Positions 16,744 to 27,200 are shown, counted from the stretch's first letter. The stretch is DNA of 64,000 nucleotides from GCA-003244245 sp050699955 (GCA_050699955.1 JBOHGD010000007.1:51900-115899), one strand, 5' to 3'. The notes: a model not told the origin generated them from the sequence alone. Numbers and translations are program-made.

Positions 16744-17401
16744 GAGCGCTCATCCTCCGGCCCAGAGTCACAGCAGCATCGCGCGACCCGGGAAACTACA
16801 CGCCCCCGGAGGGCTCCGATCCGCGCACCGACCCAGCGAGCGAATCCCGCCAGGGCAGTCAAACGACCTGCCAAGCGAGACCGCAACGAATCCGGCTACA
16901 CGGAGGCACCAGCCCGATAGGCCAGCCCCGCAGCTCCGGCCCGGGGGTCTGTACGAGCAGATCGAGGACGGTGTGCGCGAGTCGGACCACGGGTGTCCTC
17001 CGATGTTCCGCTGCGCGGCGGAACATCGCTACGGCCGGGCCGGTGCCGTAGCGGATCGGTGCCGGAGCGGGGCGTCGCGCGGACGGACTGGGAAGGACAG
17101 GTGATCACCATGACATGGGCCCTCCGAGCGTCTAGCCGTCGCACGATGACCGGAACCACGTGACGTAGCGTCACGCTGTCCTGAGAACTCTCAGGTGACG
17201 TCCGTGCGCAGGTAGGCAGCCATCAGCCGTTACCGCTGGCTACCTGCTGCCGACCCGTGCGGGGATGCGCTGCGCGTGCTGTTTCCTGCTTTGCCAGCCT
17301 GATTGGGTGCCGCTGAACTAGGATGACACTACCGACTTGGTAGCCACGAGTAGCGATGTGCACACGATCGGGTTAGCCTCCCGGGTCGGGAGGGAGTATC
17401 T
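16744..17401. other. Long intergenic region upstream of the OpuC-type operon
   Basis: No gene is supported on either strand over 658 bases. It holds an 11-bp-stem hairpin at 17001-17028 and must contain the promoters for the cyclodeaminase operon (leftward) and the ABC transporter operon (rightward). A TAGGAT at about 17319 could be a -10 box, but I see no good -35 at the usual distance. Confidence 0.5.
17001..17028. promoter_or_regulatory. Inverted repeat/hairpin in transporter leader region
   Basis: CGATGTTCCGC (17001-17011) pairs perfectly with GCGGAACATCG (17018-17028) around a 6-base loop. No gene ends just before it on either strand, so a terminator role is not obvious. It may be a regulator's binding site or a leader structure. 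Confidence 0.4.
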
Positions 17402-18088
17402 ATGGGTTCGTTGCTGAAGTACCTCGCCAACAACTGGTCGGAGGTCGAGTTCGCCGCGCAGGCTCATTTCCTGCTGGTGCTCTACTCGGTGGGCATAGCC
17501 TCGGCGATCTCCGTCGCGGCGGCCATGCTGCTGCACACCAGCCAGCTCACCCCACAGTCCTGGTCGAAATCCATCCGAGCCAACAGCCGGGAGGCGTTTC
17601 TGCTGACCGCGTCAGCGGCACTGACCGTCCCCTCGCTCGCGCTGTTCGGCCTGTTGCAGCCGCTGCTCGGGCTGGGCGTGATCTCCAGCGTCGTGGGGCT
17701 CACGGTCTACGGGATCTACCCGGTGCTGCGGAACACCGTGGCCGGGTTGTCGTCGGTGGACCCGGCGGTGCTGGAGGCCGCTCGGGGGGTGGGTATGGGA
17801 CCGACCCGCAGGATGCTGCGGGTGCAACTGCCGCTGGCCTGGCCGGTGATCCTGTCCGGGATCCGGGTCGCCGTGCTGATCATGATCTCGATCGCGGTGG
17901 TGGCCGCGATCATCGACGGTCCCGGGTTCGGGCAGTTCCTGCTCGACGGCCTGGTCCGGCTCGGTGGCGCGGGTTCGCTCGAGCAGGTGCTCGTCGGCAC
18001 CTTCGGCTGCCTCGTGGTCGCCATCGTCTACGAGGTCATCTTCGTCATCGTCCGCCGTTTCACTACCCCGAGGGGGATTCGTGTCTGA
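17402..18088 (+). CDS. ABC transporter permease, glycine betaine/choline type (OpuCB-like)
   Basis: The 228-residue membrane protein has about five or six hydrophobic segments and the permease EAA loop EAARGVGMGPTRRMLRVQLP contacting the ATPase. It imports quaternary ammonium osmoprotectants together with the next genes. A GGGAGGGAG ribosome site precedes the ATG. The gene order permease-ATPase-permease-binding protein fits OpuC/ProWX systems. The ATPase start overlaps its last eight bases. Confidence 0.88.
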   Translation: MGSLLKYLANNWSEVEFAAQAHFLLVLYSVGIASAISVAAAMLLHTSQLTPQSWSKSIRANSREAFLLTASAALTVPSLALFGLLQPLLGLGVISSVVGLTVYGIYPVLRNTVAGLSSVDPAVLEAARGVGMGPTRRMLRVQLPLAWPVILSGIRVAVLIMISIAVVAAIIDGPGFGQFLLDGLVRLGGAGSLEQVLVGTFGCLVVAIVYEVIFVIVRRFTTPRGIRV

Positions 18089-19202
18089 GTCCGTGCAGTC
18101 CGGGGTCCGCGACGACCCCGCGCAGACAGATCGGCCGATGATCGCCCTGGACGGCGTGAGCAAGACCTACCCCAAGCAGCGGCAGCCGGCCGTCGCCGAG
18201 CTCAGCCTGGAGGTACCCGAGGGCGCCATCGTGATGCTGATCGGGCCTTCGGGATGCGGCAAGACCACCACGCTGAAGATGATGAACCGGCTGATCGAGC
18301 CGACCTCGGGGCGCATCGTGCTCGATGGTGAGGACGTCACCGCGGTCAACGCCGATCAGCTACGCAGGCGGATCGGCTACGTCATCCAGCAGGTGGGCCT
18401 GTTTCCGCACCTGAGCATCGCGGACAACATCGCGGTGGTACCGAAGATGCTCGGCTGGGACCGTAAGCGGATCTCCGCCCGGGTCGACGAGTTGCTGCAC
18501 CTGGTCGGTATGGAGCCCAAGGATTTCCGGGACCGCTATCCGCGCCAGCTCTCCGGCGGGCAGCAGCAGCGCGTCGGTGTGGCCCGCGGGCTCGCCGCCG
18601 ACCCGCCGGTGATGCTGATGGACGAGCCGTTCGGGGCGATCGACCCCATCACCCGCGAGCGGCTGCAGGACGAGTTCCTGGTCGTGCAGCAACAGGTCGC
18701 CAAGACCATCTGCTTCGTCACGCACGACCTGAGCGAGGCGGTCAAACTGGGTGACCGGATCGCGGTCTTCGGTCCGGGCGGGCAGCTGCGCCAGTACGAC
18801 ACTCCGGATGAGGTGCTCACGAACCCGGCTGATGACTTCGTCGCCGAGTTCGTCGGCAGCGGGGCCGCGGTGCGCCGGCTCTCGCTGCTCGAACTGAGCC
18901 GTCTCGAACTGGACGAGGTGTCGGTGGCCGGCCGCGGCGCCGTGTCGCCCAACGGCCACCCCGTACTCGCGGTCGACTCCACTGGGCGGCCCACTGCCTG
19001 GCAGCACCTGCCGGGGCTGGCCGAGCCGCCCCCGCTGGTGACGGTCCCGCTGTCCGGGACGGTATATGACGCGGTGGACGTCATGCTCGACGCTCGGACC
19101 CCGCTGGTGGTGGTGGTCGATGACGCCTTCCAGCCCCGTGGTGCGCTGCGCTGGGACGCTCTCGTCGGTGACCTGCGGACCAAGGGCAGGCTCGCCCGAT
19201 GA
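18081..19202 (+). CDS. ABC transporter ATPase, glycine betaine/choline type (OpuCA-like)
   Basis: The 373-residue ATPase powers import. Walker A is GPSGCGKTT (about 57-65), followed by the Q-loop IQQVGLF, signature LSGGQQQR, Walker B VMLMDEPFG and switch His FVTHD. The family C-terminal extension is present (residues 245-373) and ends in a CBS-like segment PLVVVVDDAFQPRGALRW, which in OpuA-type ATPases senses ionic strength. Start chosen at GTG 18081, not the long upstream frame. The stop overlaps the next permease (ATGA). Confidence 0.92.
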   Translation: MSESVQSGVRDDPAQTDRPMIALDGVSKTYPKQRQPAVAELSLEVPEGAIVMLIGPSGCGKTTTLKMMNRLIEPTSGRIVLDGEDVTAVNADQLRRRIGYVIQQVGLFPHLSIADNIAVVPKMLGWDRKRISARVDELLHLVGMEPKDFRDRYPRQLSGGQQQRVGVARGLAADPPVMLMDEPFGAIDPITRERLQDEFLVVQQQVAKTICFVTHDLSEAVKLGDRIAVFGPGGQLRQYDTPDEVLTNPADDFVAEFVGSGAAVRRLSLLELSRLELDEVSVAGRGAVSPNGHPVLAVDSTGRPTAWQHLPGLAEPPPLVTVPLSGTVYDAVDVMLDARTPLVVVVDDAFQPRGALRWDALVGDLRTKGRLAR

Positions 19203-19993
19203 CCGCGGAGGTCGCGCAGTCCGGGCCATCCGTGGTGGCGCCCGAGGCGTCCGCGCCCAGGTTGGGCCGGTGGTGGCGGCACCGCGGCCTGATCGTCACC
19301 CCGGTGATCGTGGTGGTCGGTCTCGCGCTGGTGGCGCTCTACGTGTCGCACCAGCAACTGGACAGTGTCGAACAGCGGATCCTCGACCCGAGTGAACTGC
19401 TGGTCCGGTTGGGTGAGCACCTGACGCTCACCGGCTACTCGACGGTGATCGTGATCGTCCTGGCGGTGCCGCTGGGCGTCCTGCTGAGCCGGGCCGTGGT
19501 CGGGCCGGTGCGCACCGGGGTGCTCGCCTTCGGTGGGTTCATGCAGGCCCTCCCGCCCTTCGGGGTGATCATCCTGATGGCGATCCTGGTGGGAGCGGGC
19601 CAGTTCGGAACGACGATCGCCCTGGTCATCGCGTCCTTCCTGCCGGTACTCACCAACACGGTGGTAGGCCTGCGCCAGGTCGACGTCGCGCTGGTCGAAG
19701 CCGCCCGCGGGATGGGCATGTCAGCGTTGCGGACGCTGATGAAAGTCGAGCTGCCGCTGGCGATCCCGGTGATGGTGGCCGGTATCCGGGTGGCGCTGGT
19801 GCTCAACGTGGGTACCGCGACCCTGGCCTTCGGCGTCGGCGCGGGTGGTCTCGGTGTCCCCATCGACAGTGCACTCAAGCTCGGCCGTCCCGAAGCGGCC
19901 TTCGTTGTCTCGGCCATCGTGGCGGCACTGGCACTGTTGATCGACTGGCTGGCTGGGCTGGTCCAGCACCTGGTGAGCGGCCGGGTCACCTGA
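19199..19993 (+). CDS. Second ABC permease, glycine betaine/choline type (OpuCD-like)
   Basis: The 264-residue protein has an N-terminal cytoplasmic tail, a first membrane segment (GLIVTPVIVVVGLALVALYV), and the family core with MQALPPFGVIILMAIL and the EAA loop EAARGMGMSALRTLMKVELP. It pairs with the first permease to form the channel. It is coupled to the ATPase gene by an ATGA overlap. The first binding protein starts 44 bases downstream. Confidence 0.88.
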   Translation: MTAEVAQSGPSVVAPEASAPRLGRWWRHRGLIVTPVIVVVGLALVALYVSHQQLDSVEQRILDPSELLVRLGEHLTLTGYSTVIVIVLAVPLGVLLSRAVVGPVRTGVLAFGGFMQALPPFGVIILMAILVGAGQFGTTIALVIASFLPVLTNTVVGLRQVDVALVEAARGMGMSALRTLMKVELPLAIPVMVAGIRVALVLNVGTATLAFGVGAGGLGVPIDSALKLGRPEAAFVVSAIVAALALLIDWLAGLVQHLVSGRVT

Positions 19994-20037
19994 ACGGATC
20001 CGGACGAGTTGCGACACGATCGAGGAGGCTAAGAACC

Positions 20038-21036
20038 GTGCTGTTGAGATCAACACGGCGTCGCCCGAGGCGCCTCACCGCAGCCGTCGCGCTGGGCGCG
20101 GCAGCCATGCTCACACTCGCCGGGTGCGGCGGGTTGAGTCAGGGCAGCGGCCCGAACGCCGCACCAGGCAGCCTGGCCAAACAGGTCAACCTCACCGGCG
20201 CTTCATACACGGTCGGCGGGAAGGACTTCGACGAGCAGCTCGTGCTGTGCGAGATGGCGGTCGCCGCGCTGGAGTCGGTGGGTGCGAAGGTCACCGACCG
20301 GTGCAATGTCGGTGGTACCCAGGCGACCCGCAATGCCCTGCTCGGCGGCCAGATCGACATGTACTGGGGGTACACCGGTACCGCCTGGGTCACCTTCTTC
20401 AACCAGAAGCCCATCCAGAACTCCGAGCAGCAGTACCAGGCCGTCCGGGATCGGGACCTGAAGCAGAACCAGATCGTGTGGCTGACCCCGACCAAGTTCA
20501 ACAACACCTATGCCTTCGCGGTACACGAGCCGGAAGCGCAGAAGATGGGACTCAAGACCCTGTCCGACATGGCCGATTTCTACCGATCGGGCAAGCGCGG
20601 CAAGACCTGTGTGGAGAGCGAGTACCTCAACCGGGACGACGGACTGCCGGGCCTGCAACGGACCTATGGTTTCCAGATCCCGCCCGATGAGCTGCAGGTG
20701 CGCCAGACCGGGGCGATATACCAGGCCACCGCCAACCCGAACGACTGCCTGTTCGGCGAGGTCTTCACCACTGACGGGCGCATCCCCGCGCTGAACCTGC
20801 GGGTACTCAAGGACGACAAGGTCTACCACCCGCTGTACAACGCGGCGATCAGCATCCGCAAGCAGGCCTACGACCAGAACCCGGCGATCGCGAAGGTCTT
20901 CGCGCCCATCGCCAATGCGCTCACCGACGAAGTCATGCTGAAGCTGAACGCGCGCAAGTCCGCGGACAACGTCAACCAACGAACAGTGGCCCGGGACTGG
21001 CTCCAGCAGGAGGGCTTCATCGGCAAATCCGGGTAA
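20038..21036 (+). CDS. Compatible-solute ABC transporter binding lipoprotein 1
   Basis: A signal peptide ends in the lipobox LAGC (Cys near 30), so the mature protein is anchored outside the membrane. The OpuAC-type fold shows as VNLTGASYTVGGKDFDEQLV and GGQIDMYWGYTGTAWVTF, where Tyr/Trp residues of YWGYTGTA are expected in the aromatic cage that holds the quaternary amine. The GTG start follows GAGGAGGC. It is the last gene before a strong hairpin and is followed by a paralogue. Confidence 0.9.
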   Translation: MLLRSTRRRPRRLTAAVALGAAAMLTLAGCGGLSQGSGPNAAPGSLAKQVNLTGASYTVGGKDFDEQLVLCEMAVAALESVGAKVTDRCNVGGTQATRNALLGGQIDMYWGYTGTAWVTFFNQKPIQNSEQQYQAVRDRDLKQNQIVWLTPTKFNNTYAFAVHEPEAQKMGLKTLSDMADFYRSGKRGKTCVESEYLNRDDGLPGLQRTYGFQIPPDELQVRQTGAIYQATANPNDCLFGEVFTTDGRIPALNLRVLKDDKVYHPLYNAAISIRKQAYDQNPAIAKVFAPIANALTDEVMLKLNARKSADNVNQRTVARDWLQQEGFIGKSG

Positions 21037-21098
21037 CTCCAGGCAGTCCGCACTGGTACTGCTGACTCGCTCCGGGAGGCGAGACCCTACGCTAAGCG

Positions 21099-21140
21099 CC
21101 GCAACCGACGCACCGCGATACCGCGGGGCGTCGGTTGCGG
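21099..21140. terminator. Strong hairpin between the two binding-protein genes
   Basis: A 13-bp perfect stem (21099-21111 with 21128-21140) continues after one A/G mismatch into a 5-bp inner stem. It lies 63 bases after the first binding-protein stop and 31 bases before the second start. It could end most transcripts after the first gene or act as a processing/attenuation site giving unequal levels of the two proteins. Confidence 0.65.
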
Positions 21141-21171
21141 TGACGCAGCCGAGGGACAGGAGCGACGACAA

Positions 21172-22137
21172 GTGCGATCGAGAACATCGGGGTTCCTTCG
21201 TGGGCGGACCGGCGCGGCCCTGGTCGCCACTGCGGCTACTGTCGTACTGGCTGCCGGGTGCGGTACCGGCGGCGGGACCCTCGCCGATCAGCCCGACCCG
21301 ATCAACCTGTCCGGCCAGTCCTACACCGTGGGTGGCAAGAGCTCACCCGACCAGCAGGTGCTCTGTCAGATGGCGGTCGCCGCGCTGGAGTCGGTGGGCG
21401 CGGACGTCACCGAGCGGTGCAACCTCGGTGATGCCCAGGCCAACCGCGACGCGCTGACCCGCGGTGACATCGACATGTACTGGGAGAGCACCGGCACCGC
21501 GTGGACCACCTTCTTGAAACAGCCACTCGTCCCGGGTGCCTCACCCCAGTACAAGGCATTGGCGGACAAGGACCAGAAGGAAAACCACATCGTCTGGCTG
21601 GAGCCGACCTGGTTCGACCCGACCGGCGTCTTCGCTGTCAAGAAGGAGCAGGCACAGCGGCTCAAGCTGACGTCGTACTCGGATATGGCCGGATACTTCA
21701 AGTCCGGCAAGCCCGGCAACCTGTGTATCGACAGCGAGTTCCAGAACCAGAAGTTCGGGCTGGCGGCGCTGCAACAGGCCTACGGCTTCCAGGTGCCGCC
21801 GGACCGGGTGCGGGTGCTGCCCGCCGACGCCATCTACCAGGCCACCGGCGATGGGCAGCAGTGCATGTTCGGTCTGGTTACCGGCGGCGACCAGCGTCTG
21901 GTCACGTCAGGGCTCAAGGAGCTGGCGGACGACCAGGACTACTACCCGGGCTACAACTCGGCGATCTCCATCCGTCAAGCCGCCTACGACAAGCACCAGG
22001 ACATCGCCCGAGTGTTCGCGCCCATCGCGCACCGGCTCACCGATGGCGTGCTGGCTGAGCTGACCCGTCAGGTCGCCGACGGAAAGTCGCCTCGCGATGC
22101 CGCCCGTGGATGGCTGCAGAACATGGGGTACATCTAA
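21172..22137 (+). CDS. Compatible-solute ABC transporter binding lipoprotein 2
   Basis: A paralogue of the preceding lipoprotein: signal peptide with lipobox LAAGC, then INLSGQSYTVGGKSSPDQQV and MAVAALESVGADVTERCNLG. In the ligand motif it reads YWESTGTA where the first has YWGYTGTA, so one likely cage Tyr is replaced. That points to a different ligand or affinity. GTG start with AGGGACAGGAG upstream. It shares the transporter with protein 1 by inference. Confidence 0.88.
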   Translation: MRSRTSGFLRGRTGAALVATAATVVLAAGCGTGGGTLADQPDPINLSGQSYTVGGKSSPDQQVLCQMAVAALESVGADVTERCNLGDAQANRDALTRGDIDMYWESTGTAWTTFLKQPLVPGASPQYKALADKDQKENHIVWLEPTWFDPTGVFAVKKEQAQRLKLTSYSDMAGYFKSGKPGNLCIDSEFQNQKFGLAALQQAYGFQVPPDRVRVLPADAIYQATGDGQQCMFGLVTGGDQRLVTSGLKELADDQDYYPGYNSAISIRQAAYDKHQDIARVFAPIAHRLTDGVLAELTRQVADGKSPRDAARGWLQNMGYI

Positions 22138-22202
22138 GTCCCCATCCGCGTGCCCGGCGCGGAACTACGCGGCTGTCGGTCTCTCGACCTAGTCTGGGCG
22201 CC

Positions 22203-23858
22203 GTGGACTCTCCGGTGCTGCTCGATGCTGGCGTGGTGACCCGGTGTCGTCGGCGGGTACATCTGGAGTACGACCCCGCCGCCGTCGATGCGCCGCGCGC
22301 CGCCCCGGACCCCGCCGTTGAGCAGCGGATCGCCGATGCGACAGCGCACCGGCGATCGGTTTCCGACACCCTGGCCCGATACCGCGGCGCCGAGTGGACC
22401 GAGGTGCCGTGGGATCTGCCCGCAGCGCAGCGTTGCGTCGCCACCGTGGCCCTGCTCGCCGAGGGCGCACCGCTGGTCTGGGGCGGGTTGCTGCCCGCGG
22501 ACGTCCCCGGAGGGCGACGCGGCGGCGTGGAGCTGTTGGTCCGGCACCGCGGTGGCTACCTCCCGGTGATCGTGGTCCGGCACAAGGTCACCGATCCCGG
22601 CTCCGGGGCGCGGACCAGCCCGCTGGCCGAGCCGTGGCCGTCCGCGGCGCAGTCCGACCTGCAGCGCAGGGTCCGCCCGCAGCCCCGTGACCAGCTGCGC
22701 CTGGCGCATGCCGTGCGGCTGCTGCAGTCGGCCGGGCTGGCCGCCGCCGGCGGGGCCACCGGCGGGGTGATCGGGATGGAGGCCGATGTGGTGGTCTGGC
22801 ACGACCTGGATGCGCCCACCTGGTCGGGCGGGCGCACCGCGATGGCCGAGTACGACATCCGGTTCGCCGATCGCTTGGCGATCGCGCGGGCCGCGGTGGC
22901 CAGGAGCGAGCCGCTGGCCCAGCCGTCCCGGGTCACCGAATGCCGCTCGTGCCCCTGGTGGCCCACCTGTGGCGCCGCACTGCGAGCGGCCCGGGACGTC
23001 AGCATGGTGCTGCGCGGGGAGGACGCGGTGGCACTGCGGATCGCCGGGGTGTCCACCGTGGACGAGCTGGCCGCGCTGGACCCGGCGGGCGACGCGCCGA
23101 TTCCGCTGGCCGGGGTGCCCTTCGGAGATGCGGTGGTGCTGGCCCGAGCCTGGCAGCGGGATCTCGCCCTGGTGCGGCGCAACAGGCAGATCGCTGTCCC
23201 GCGCGCTGACGTCGAGGTGGACGTGGACATGGAGAGTTTCGGCGACTCCGGGGCCTACCTGTGGGGATGCCTGCTCACCGGCACCGACATCGGGCTGCCT
23301 CGCGGCTACCGTGCGTTCGCCACCTGGGAGCCGGTGCCGACCCAGGACGAGGCCCGGTCGTTCGCCGCATTCTGGGGCTGGCTGGCGGAGGTGCGCTCCC
23401 GGGCAGCCCAGCGGGGCCTGCGGTTGCGCGCCTACTGCTACAACGAACTGGCCGAGAACCGCTGGATGCTGTCCTCCGCCGCGCGGTTCGCCGGGGCGCC
23501 CGGCATGCCGTCGGTGGCCGAGATCCAGGAGTTCATCTCCTCCGACCACTGGGTGGACCTGTTCGGGGTGGTCAGCACCGAGTTCCTCTGCGCGCACGGC
23601 AAGGGGCTCAAGACGATCGCCCCGGCCGCCGGGTTCTCCTGGCACGACCCTGAGGCCAGCGGGGAGAACTCGATGCGCTGGTACCGGGACGCGGTGGGAA
23701 TGGACGGCGGCGAGCCGGATCTCGTGCAGCGCGAACGGTTGCTCACCTACAACGCCGACGACGTGCGCGCCACCTGCGCCCTGCGCCATTGGATGAGCTC
23801 CGAGCAGGTCTGCCAGGTTCCCTTCGCGGGGGACCTCAGCGCGGCCGCCTCGGGCTGA
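22203..23858 (+). CDS. TM0106-family RecB-like putative nuclease
   Basis: The 551-residue protein has an N-terminal RecB/Cas4-like part ending in a Cys motif ECRSCPWWPTCG (about 245-256), then a helix-hairpin-like IAGVSTVDELAALDPAG and a C-terminal RNase H-like 3'-5' exonuclease part starting VDVDMESFGDSGAYLWGCLL and ending LLTYNADDVRATCALRHWM. The acidic D/E and the late ND are the expected metal ligands. The start is the GTG at 22203 (VDSPVLLDAG). Its biological role is not known to me; DNA or RNA end trimming is inferred. Confidence 0.8.
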   Translation: MDSPVLLDAGVVTRCRRRVHLEYDPAAVDAPRAAPDPAVEQRIADATAHRRSVSDTLARYRGAEWTEVPWDLPAAQRCVATVALLAEGAPLVWGGLLPADVPGGRRGGVELLVRHRGGYLPVIVVRHKVTDPGSGARTSPLAEPWPSAAQSDLQRRVRPQPRDQLRLAHAVRLLQSAGLAAAGGATGGVIGMEADVVVWHDLDAPTWSGGRTAMAEYDIRFADRLAIARAAVARSEPLAQPSRVTECRSCPWWPTCGAALRAARDVSMVLRGEDAVALRIAGVSTVDELAALDPAGDAPIPLAGVPFGDAVVLARAWQRDLALVRRNRQIAVPRADVEVDVDMESFGDSGAYLWGCLLTGTDIGLPRGYRAFATWEPVPTQDEARSFAAFWGWLAEVRSRAAQRGLRLRAYCYNELAENRWMLSSAARFAGAPGMPSVAEIQEFISSDHWVDLFGVVSTEFLCAHGKGLKTIAPAAGFSWHDPEASGENSMRWYRDAVGMDGGEPDLVQRERLLTYNADDVRATCALRHWMSSEQVCQVPFAGDLSAAASG

Positions 23859-23879
23859 TGCGCTTCCCACTGTCCTCGT

Positions 23880-24086
23880 GTCCGCTTCGGCGGTGAGGCT
23901 CGCGGCCAACACCTCCGTGCCGCAGGTGGCGAGATAGCGCCCAGTTCGGCGACCGGCGGCGCTCGCCTCGTCGGTGACCAGATGCGCGCCACCCGTACGG
24001 GCGTCGGTGATCGCGAACACCGCAGCGCGCCACCGGTCACCATCGTGAGCTGGAACCGGCCGTTTGCGCGCAGTGGGTGTCGTCAC
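23880..24086 (-). pseudogene. Possible remnant of a small conserved actinobacterial protein
   Basis: From a GTG at 24086 the frame reads TPTARKRPVPAHDGDRWRAA, AVFAITDARTGGAHLVTDEA, then GRRTGRYLATCGTEVLAASL. This resembles short Pseudonocardiaceae proteins I recall that end soon after LAASL with a Cys pair. Here no Cys pair or stop follows, and the frame runs on antisense through the TM0106 gene. It is probably a gene that has lost its end. No good ribosome site. Confidence 0.4.
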
Positions 24087-24231
24087 GGGGGCGGCGTATC
24101 GACCGAACGGCCCCGGTGACACGGCTCGGCTTGCTGCGCTCAGCATCGCTTGTACAGGCGCCGCCGCGCTGACCTAACTCTGTCGTTGTGGCTCGGTACG
24201 GTGAGTGCCGTCGTCGATGAGGGGAGTGCTC

Positions 24232-27200
24232 GTGTCTTACGAGCCACCGGCCTGGCTGGCGCGGGCCGCCGGCAGGTTTGGCCGGTCTGCCCGGGAGCAG
24301 CTGAGCACGGGCGCCGGAGAGCCGGAGGAGGCGCTGCGTACCCCCCTGGTCGCTCTAGTGAAGGAGATCGGCTCGCGGCACGGCCTGCAGGTGGTGCCGG
24401 TCGGCGAGGCGATGTTGTCCGATCTGCAGGTGCGGCCGGACTATGCGGTGCAGGTGGACGGCGCTATCTGTGGTTACATCGAGATCAAGAAGCCGGGACT
24501 CGGCGCGGACGCGCCCGCCTTGACGGGCATGCACAACCGTCGGCAGTGGGAGCGGTTGTCGAACCTGCCGAACCTGATCTACACCGATGGGATGTCGTGG
24601 TCCCGCTACGAGACCGGTATCCGCAAGGGTGAGATCGTCACGCTCGACGGCACGCTGACCGAGGGTTCCGGCGATCTGTGGGTGAGCACCCCGGAGTTCG
24701 AGCGGCTGCTCGTCACGTTCCTCGGCTGGGCGCCTGCGCCGATCCGCAATATCGGCGCACTGGTCCGGGCGGTCGCCCCGGCCTGCCGGCTGCTGCGCGA
24801 CGAGGTGGCTGACCAGCTGGCTCGGGAGCGGGCGTGGGTCAGGGCCGGTGCGGACTCGGACAAACAGCTGTTCAGCGGGCTCGCGGCGGACTGGCGTCGG
24901 CTGCTGTTCCCCACTGCCGACGACGATGAGTTCGCGGATGGTTACGCGCAGACGGTGACCTTCGGCCTGCTCTACGCCCGCAGCCGGGGCATTGTGTTCG
25001 AGGGCCGCGGATACCACGAGATCGGCGACCTGATCGCGGCGGGCAACACCCTGATGGGCCGGGCGCTGCAGGTCCTCACCGATCAGTTCGTCGGCTCATC
25101 GAGGCAGGCCGGGCCGTTCAAGGTCACCCTCGACACGCTGCTGCGCGTCATCGGTGCGGTGGACTGGGAACGGGTTCGCTCCGGCAGCCGCGACACCTAC
25201 CTCTACCTCTACGAGCACTTCCTCGACGAGTACGACCCGGCGCTGCGGCAGGAGTCCGGGGTCTACTACACGCCGGTCGAGCTGGTCGAGCCGATGGTGC
25301 GCCTTACCGACGACGCGCTGCGCACCCGGCTCGGTCTGAACCGCGGTCTGGGTGCCGACGGGGTGCGGGTCGTCGACCCGGCGGCCGGTACCGGCACGTT
25401 CCTGCTGCGGATCCTCGACACCGTGTTCGACCGGGTCGCCGACTCCGACGGCACGGGCGAGGCGCGCGAGGTGCTCAGCTCCATGGCGGGGCGGCTGGTC
25501 GGGTTCGAGCTGCAGATGGGGCCGTACGCGGTGAGCGAGCTGCGGCTGACCGACCTGCTGGCGCACCGCGAGGTGGAACTGACGGCGGCCGACCGGATGC
25601 CGTTGCACGTCACGAACACGCTGGACGATCCGTACCGGACCCAGCCAACGCTGGCGAGCTTCCTCAAGGCCATCGCGGACTCGACGCGCCGGGCTGATCG
25701 GATCAAGGCGGAGCTGCCGGTCACGGTGGTGATCGGCAACCCGCCCTACCGCGAGCGGGCCAGCGGCGACGGATCGTGGGTGGAGCTCGGCGGTTTTTAC
25801 GGCGGGCGGCGGCGGGGCGAGGACGCCTCGCTGATGTCCGATTTCCGGCTCCCCGGCAACGGGCGCAACGAGTACAAGCTGAAGAACATGGCCTGGTACT
25901 TCTGGCGTTGGGCCACCTGGAAGGTGTTCGACAGCTCGAGCGCCCAAGGCCGTGGCGTGGTGGCATTCGTGACCCCGGCCGCCTACCTGCGCGGCACGGC
26001 GTTCAAGGGGATGCGCAAGTACCTGCGCCGGATCTGCGACGAGGGCTGGATCATCGATCTGAGTCCCGAGGGAATGCGGCCCGACGTGGCGACCCGGATC
26101 TTCCCGAAGGTGCAGCACCCGCTCGCGGTCGGCATCTTCGTGCGCGCCGAGGACGACTCCACCGACGAGCCGGCCCACATCCATTACACCGCCGTACACG
26201 GAAAGCGCGCCGAGAAGTACGCGGCACTCGGAGCGCTCGGGCTCGACGATCCCGTCTGGCAGGACGTCCGCGACGGCTGGGACGCCCCGTTCACCCCGGC
26301 CGGCGAGGCGAGCTGGGACGAGCACCCCGCGCTGGATGATCTGTTCCCCATGCGTGTTCCAGGTGTCAAGGCGAACCGGGCATGGGTGTACTCCGCACGA
26401 CCCGAGGACCTGCGGCAGCGCTGGCGCCGGTTGCTGACCGAGCCGAGTCCGACGGTGCAATCAGAGCTGCTGAAGGCGACGCGGGATCGCACCATGACGA
26501 GTCGGCTTGTCGGGCTGCCTGATGGTGACCCTCTCTCCGCCCTGGCTGACGAGACCGATCTCGACCCGCCGCTTTGCCGGGTGCTGCACCGCAGCTTCGA
26601 CCGCAAGTGGCTCGTTGCCGATCCCCGGGTGATTGACTTCCCCCGCCGGGGCCTCTGGGGAGCCGCAAGCCATCCAGAGCAGCTGTTCATCGTTGAGCTG
26701 CACTCGCAGGTGGTGAGAACTGGCCCTGGTGTCGTTGTCGGGGCGCTGCTCCCGGATCAGCACTGCTTCAAAGGAAGCGAGGGCGGTCGAGTATTGCCCG
26801 TATACCACCCGGACGGGCGGCCGACCAGCGGGGCGAAGTTGCTGGCTGCATTGTCCGAACGCCTCGGCATCGAGGTCAGCGGTCTCGACCTGCTCTGCTA
26901 CGTCGCTGCTGTCGTGTCCCACCCGGGATACACGGCACGGTTCGCCGACCAGTTGGAGACGCCAGGGGTGAGGGTGCCGCTCACCGCGGATGCCGAGGTC
27001 TTCGCTAACGCTGTCGAGCTGGGACGTGAGGTGGTGTGGGCCTCGACCTACGGACAGCGCTGCGCCGACCCCGCAGCCGGACGCCCCCCGGACGACATCT
27101 CGCTGCCACCCGGCACGCGGCCGATGAGCCTGGACGGCATTTCGCACACCCCGGAGGGCATGCCGAGCACGATGGCACACACTAGCGACGACTCAGACGC

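Noticed and set aside
22134..24146. A 670-residue open frame on the minus strand
   Set aside because: Except for the short N-terminal remnant it is the antisense of the TM0106 nuclease gene, with low-complexity Gly/Arg/Pro/His composition typical of GC-rich shadow frames.
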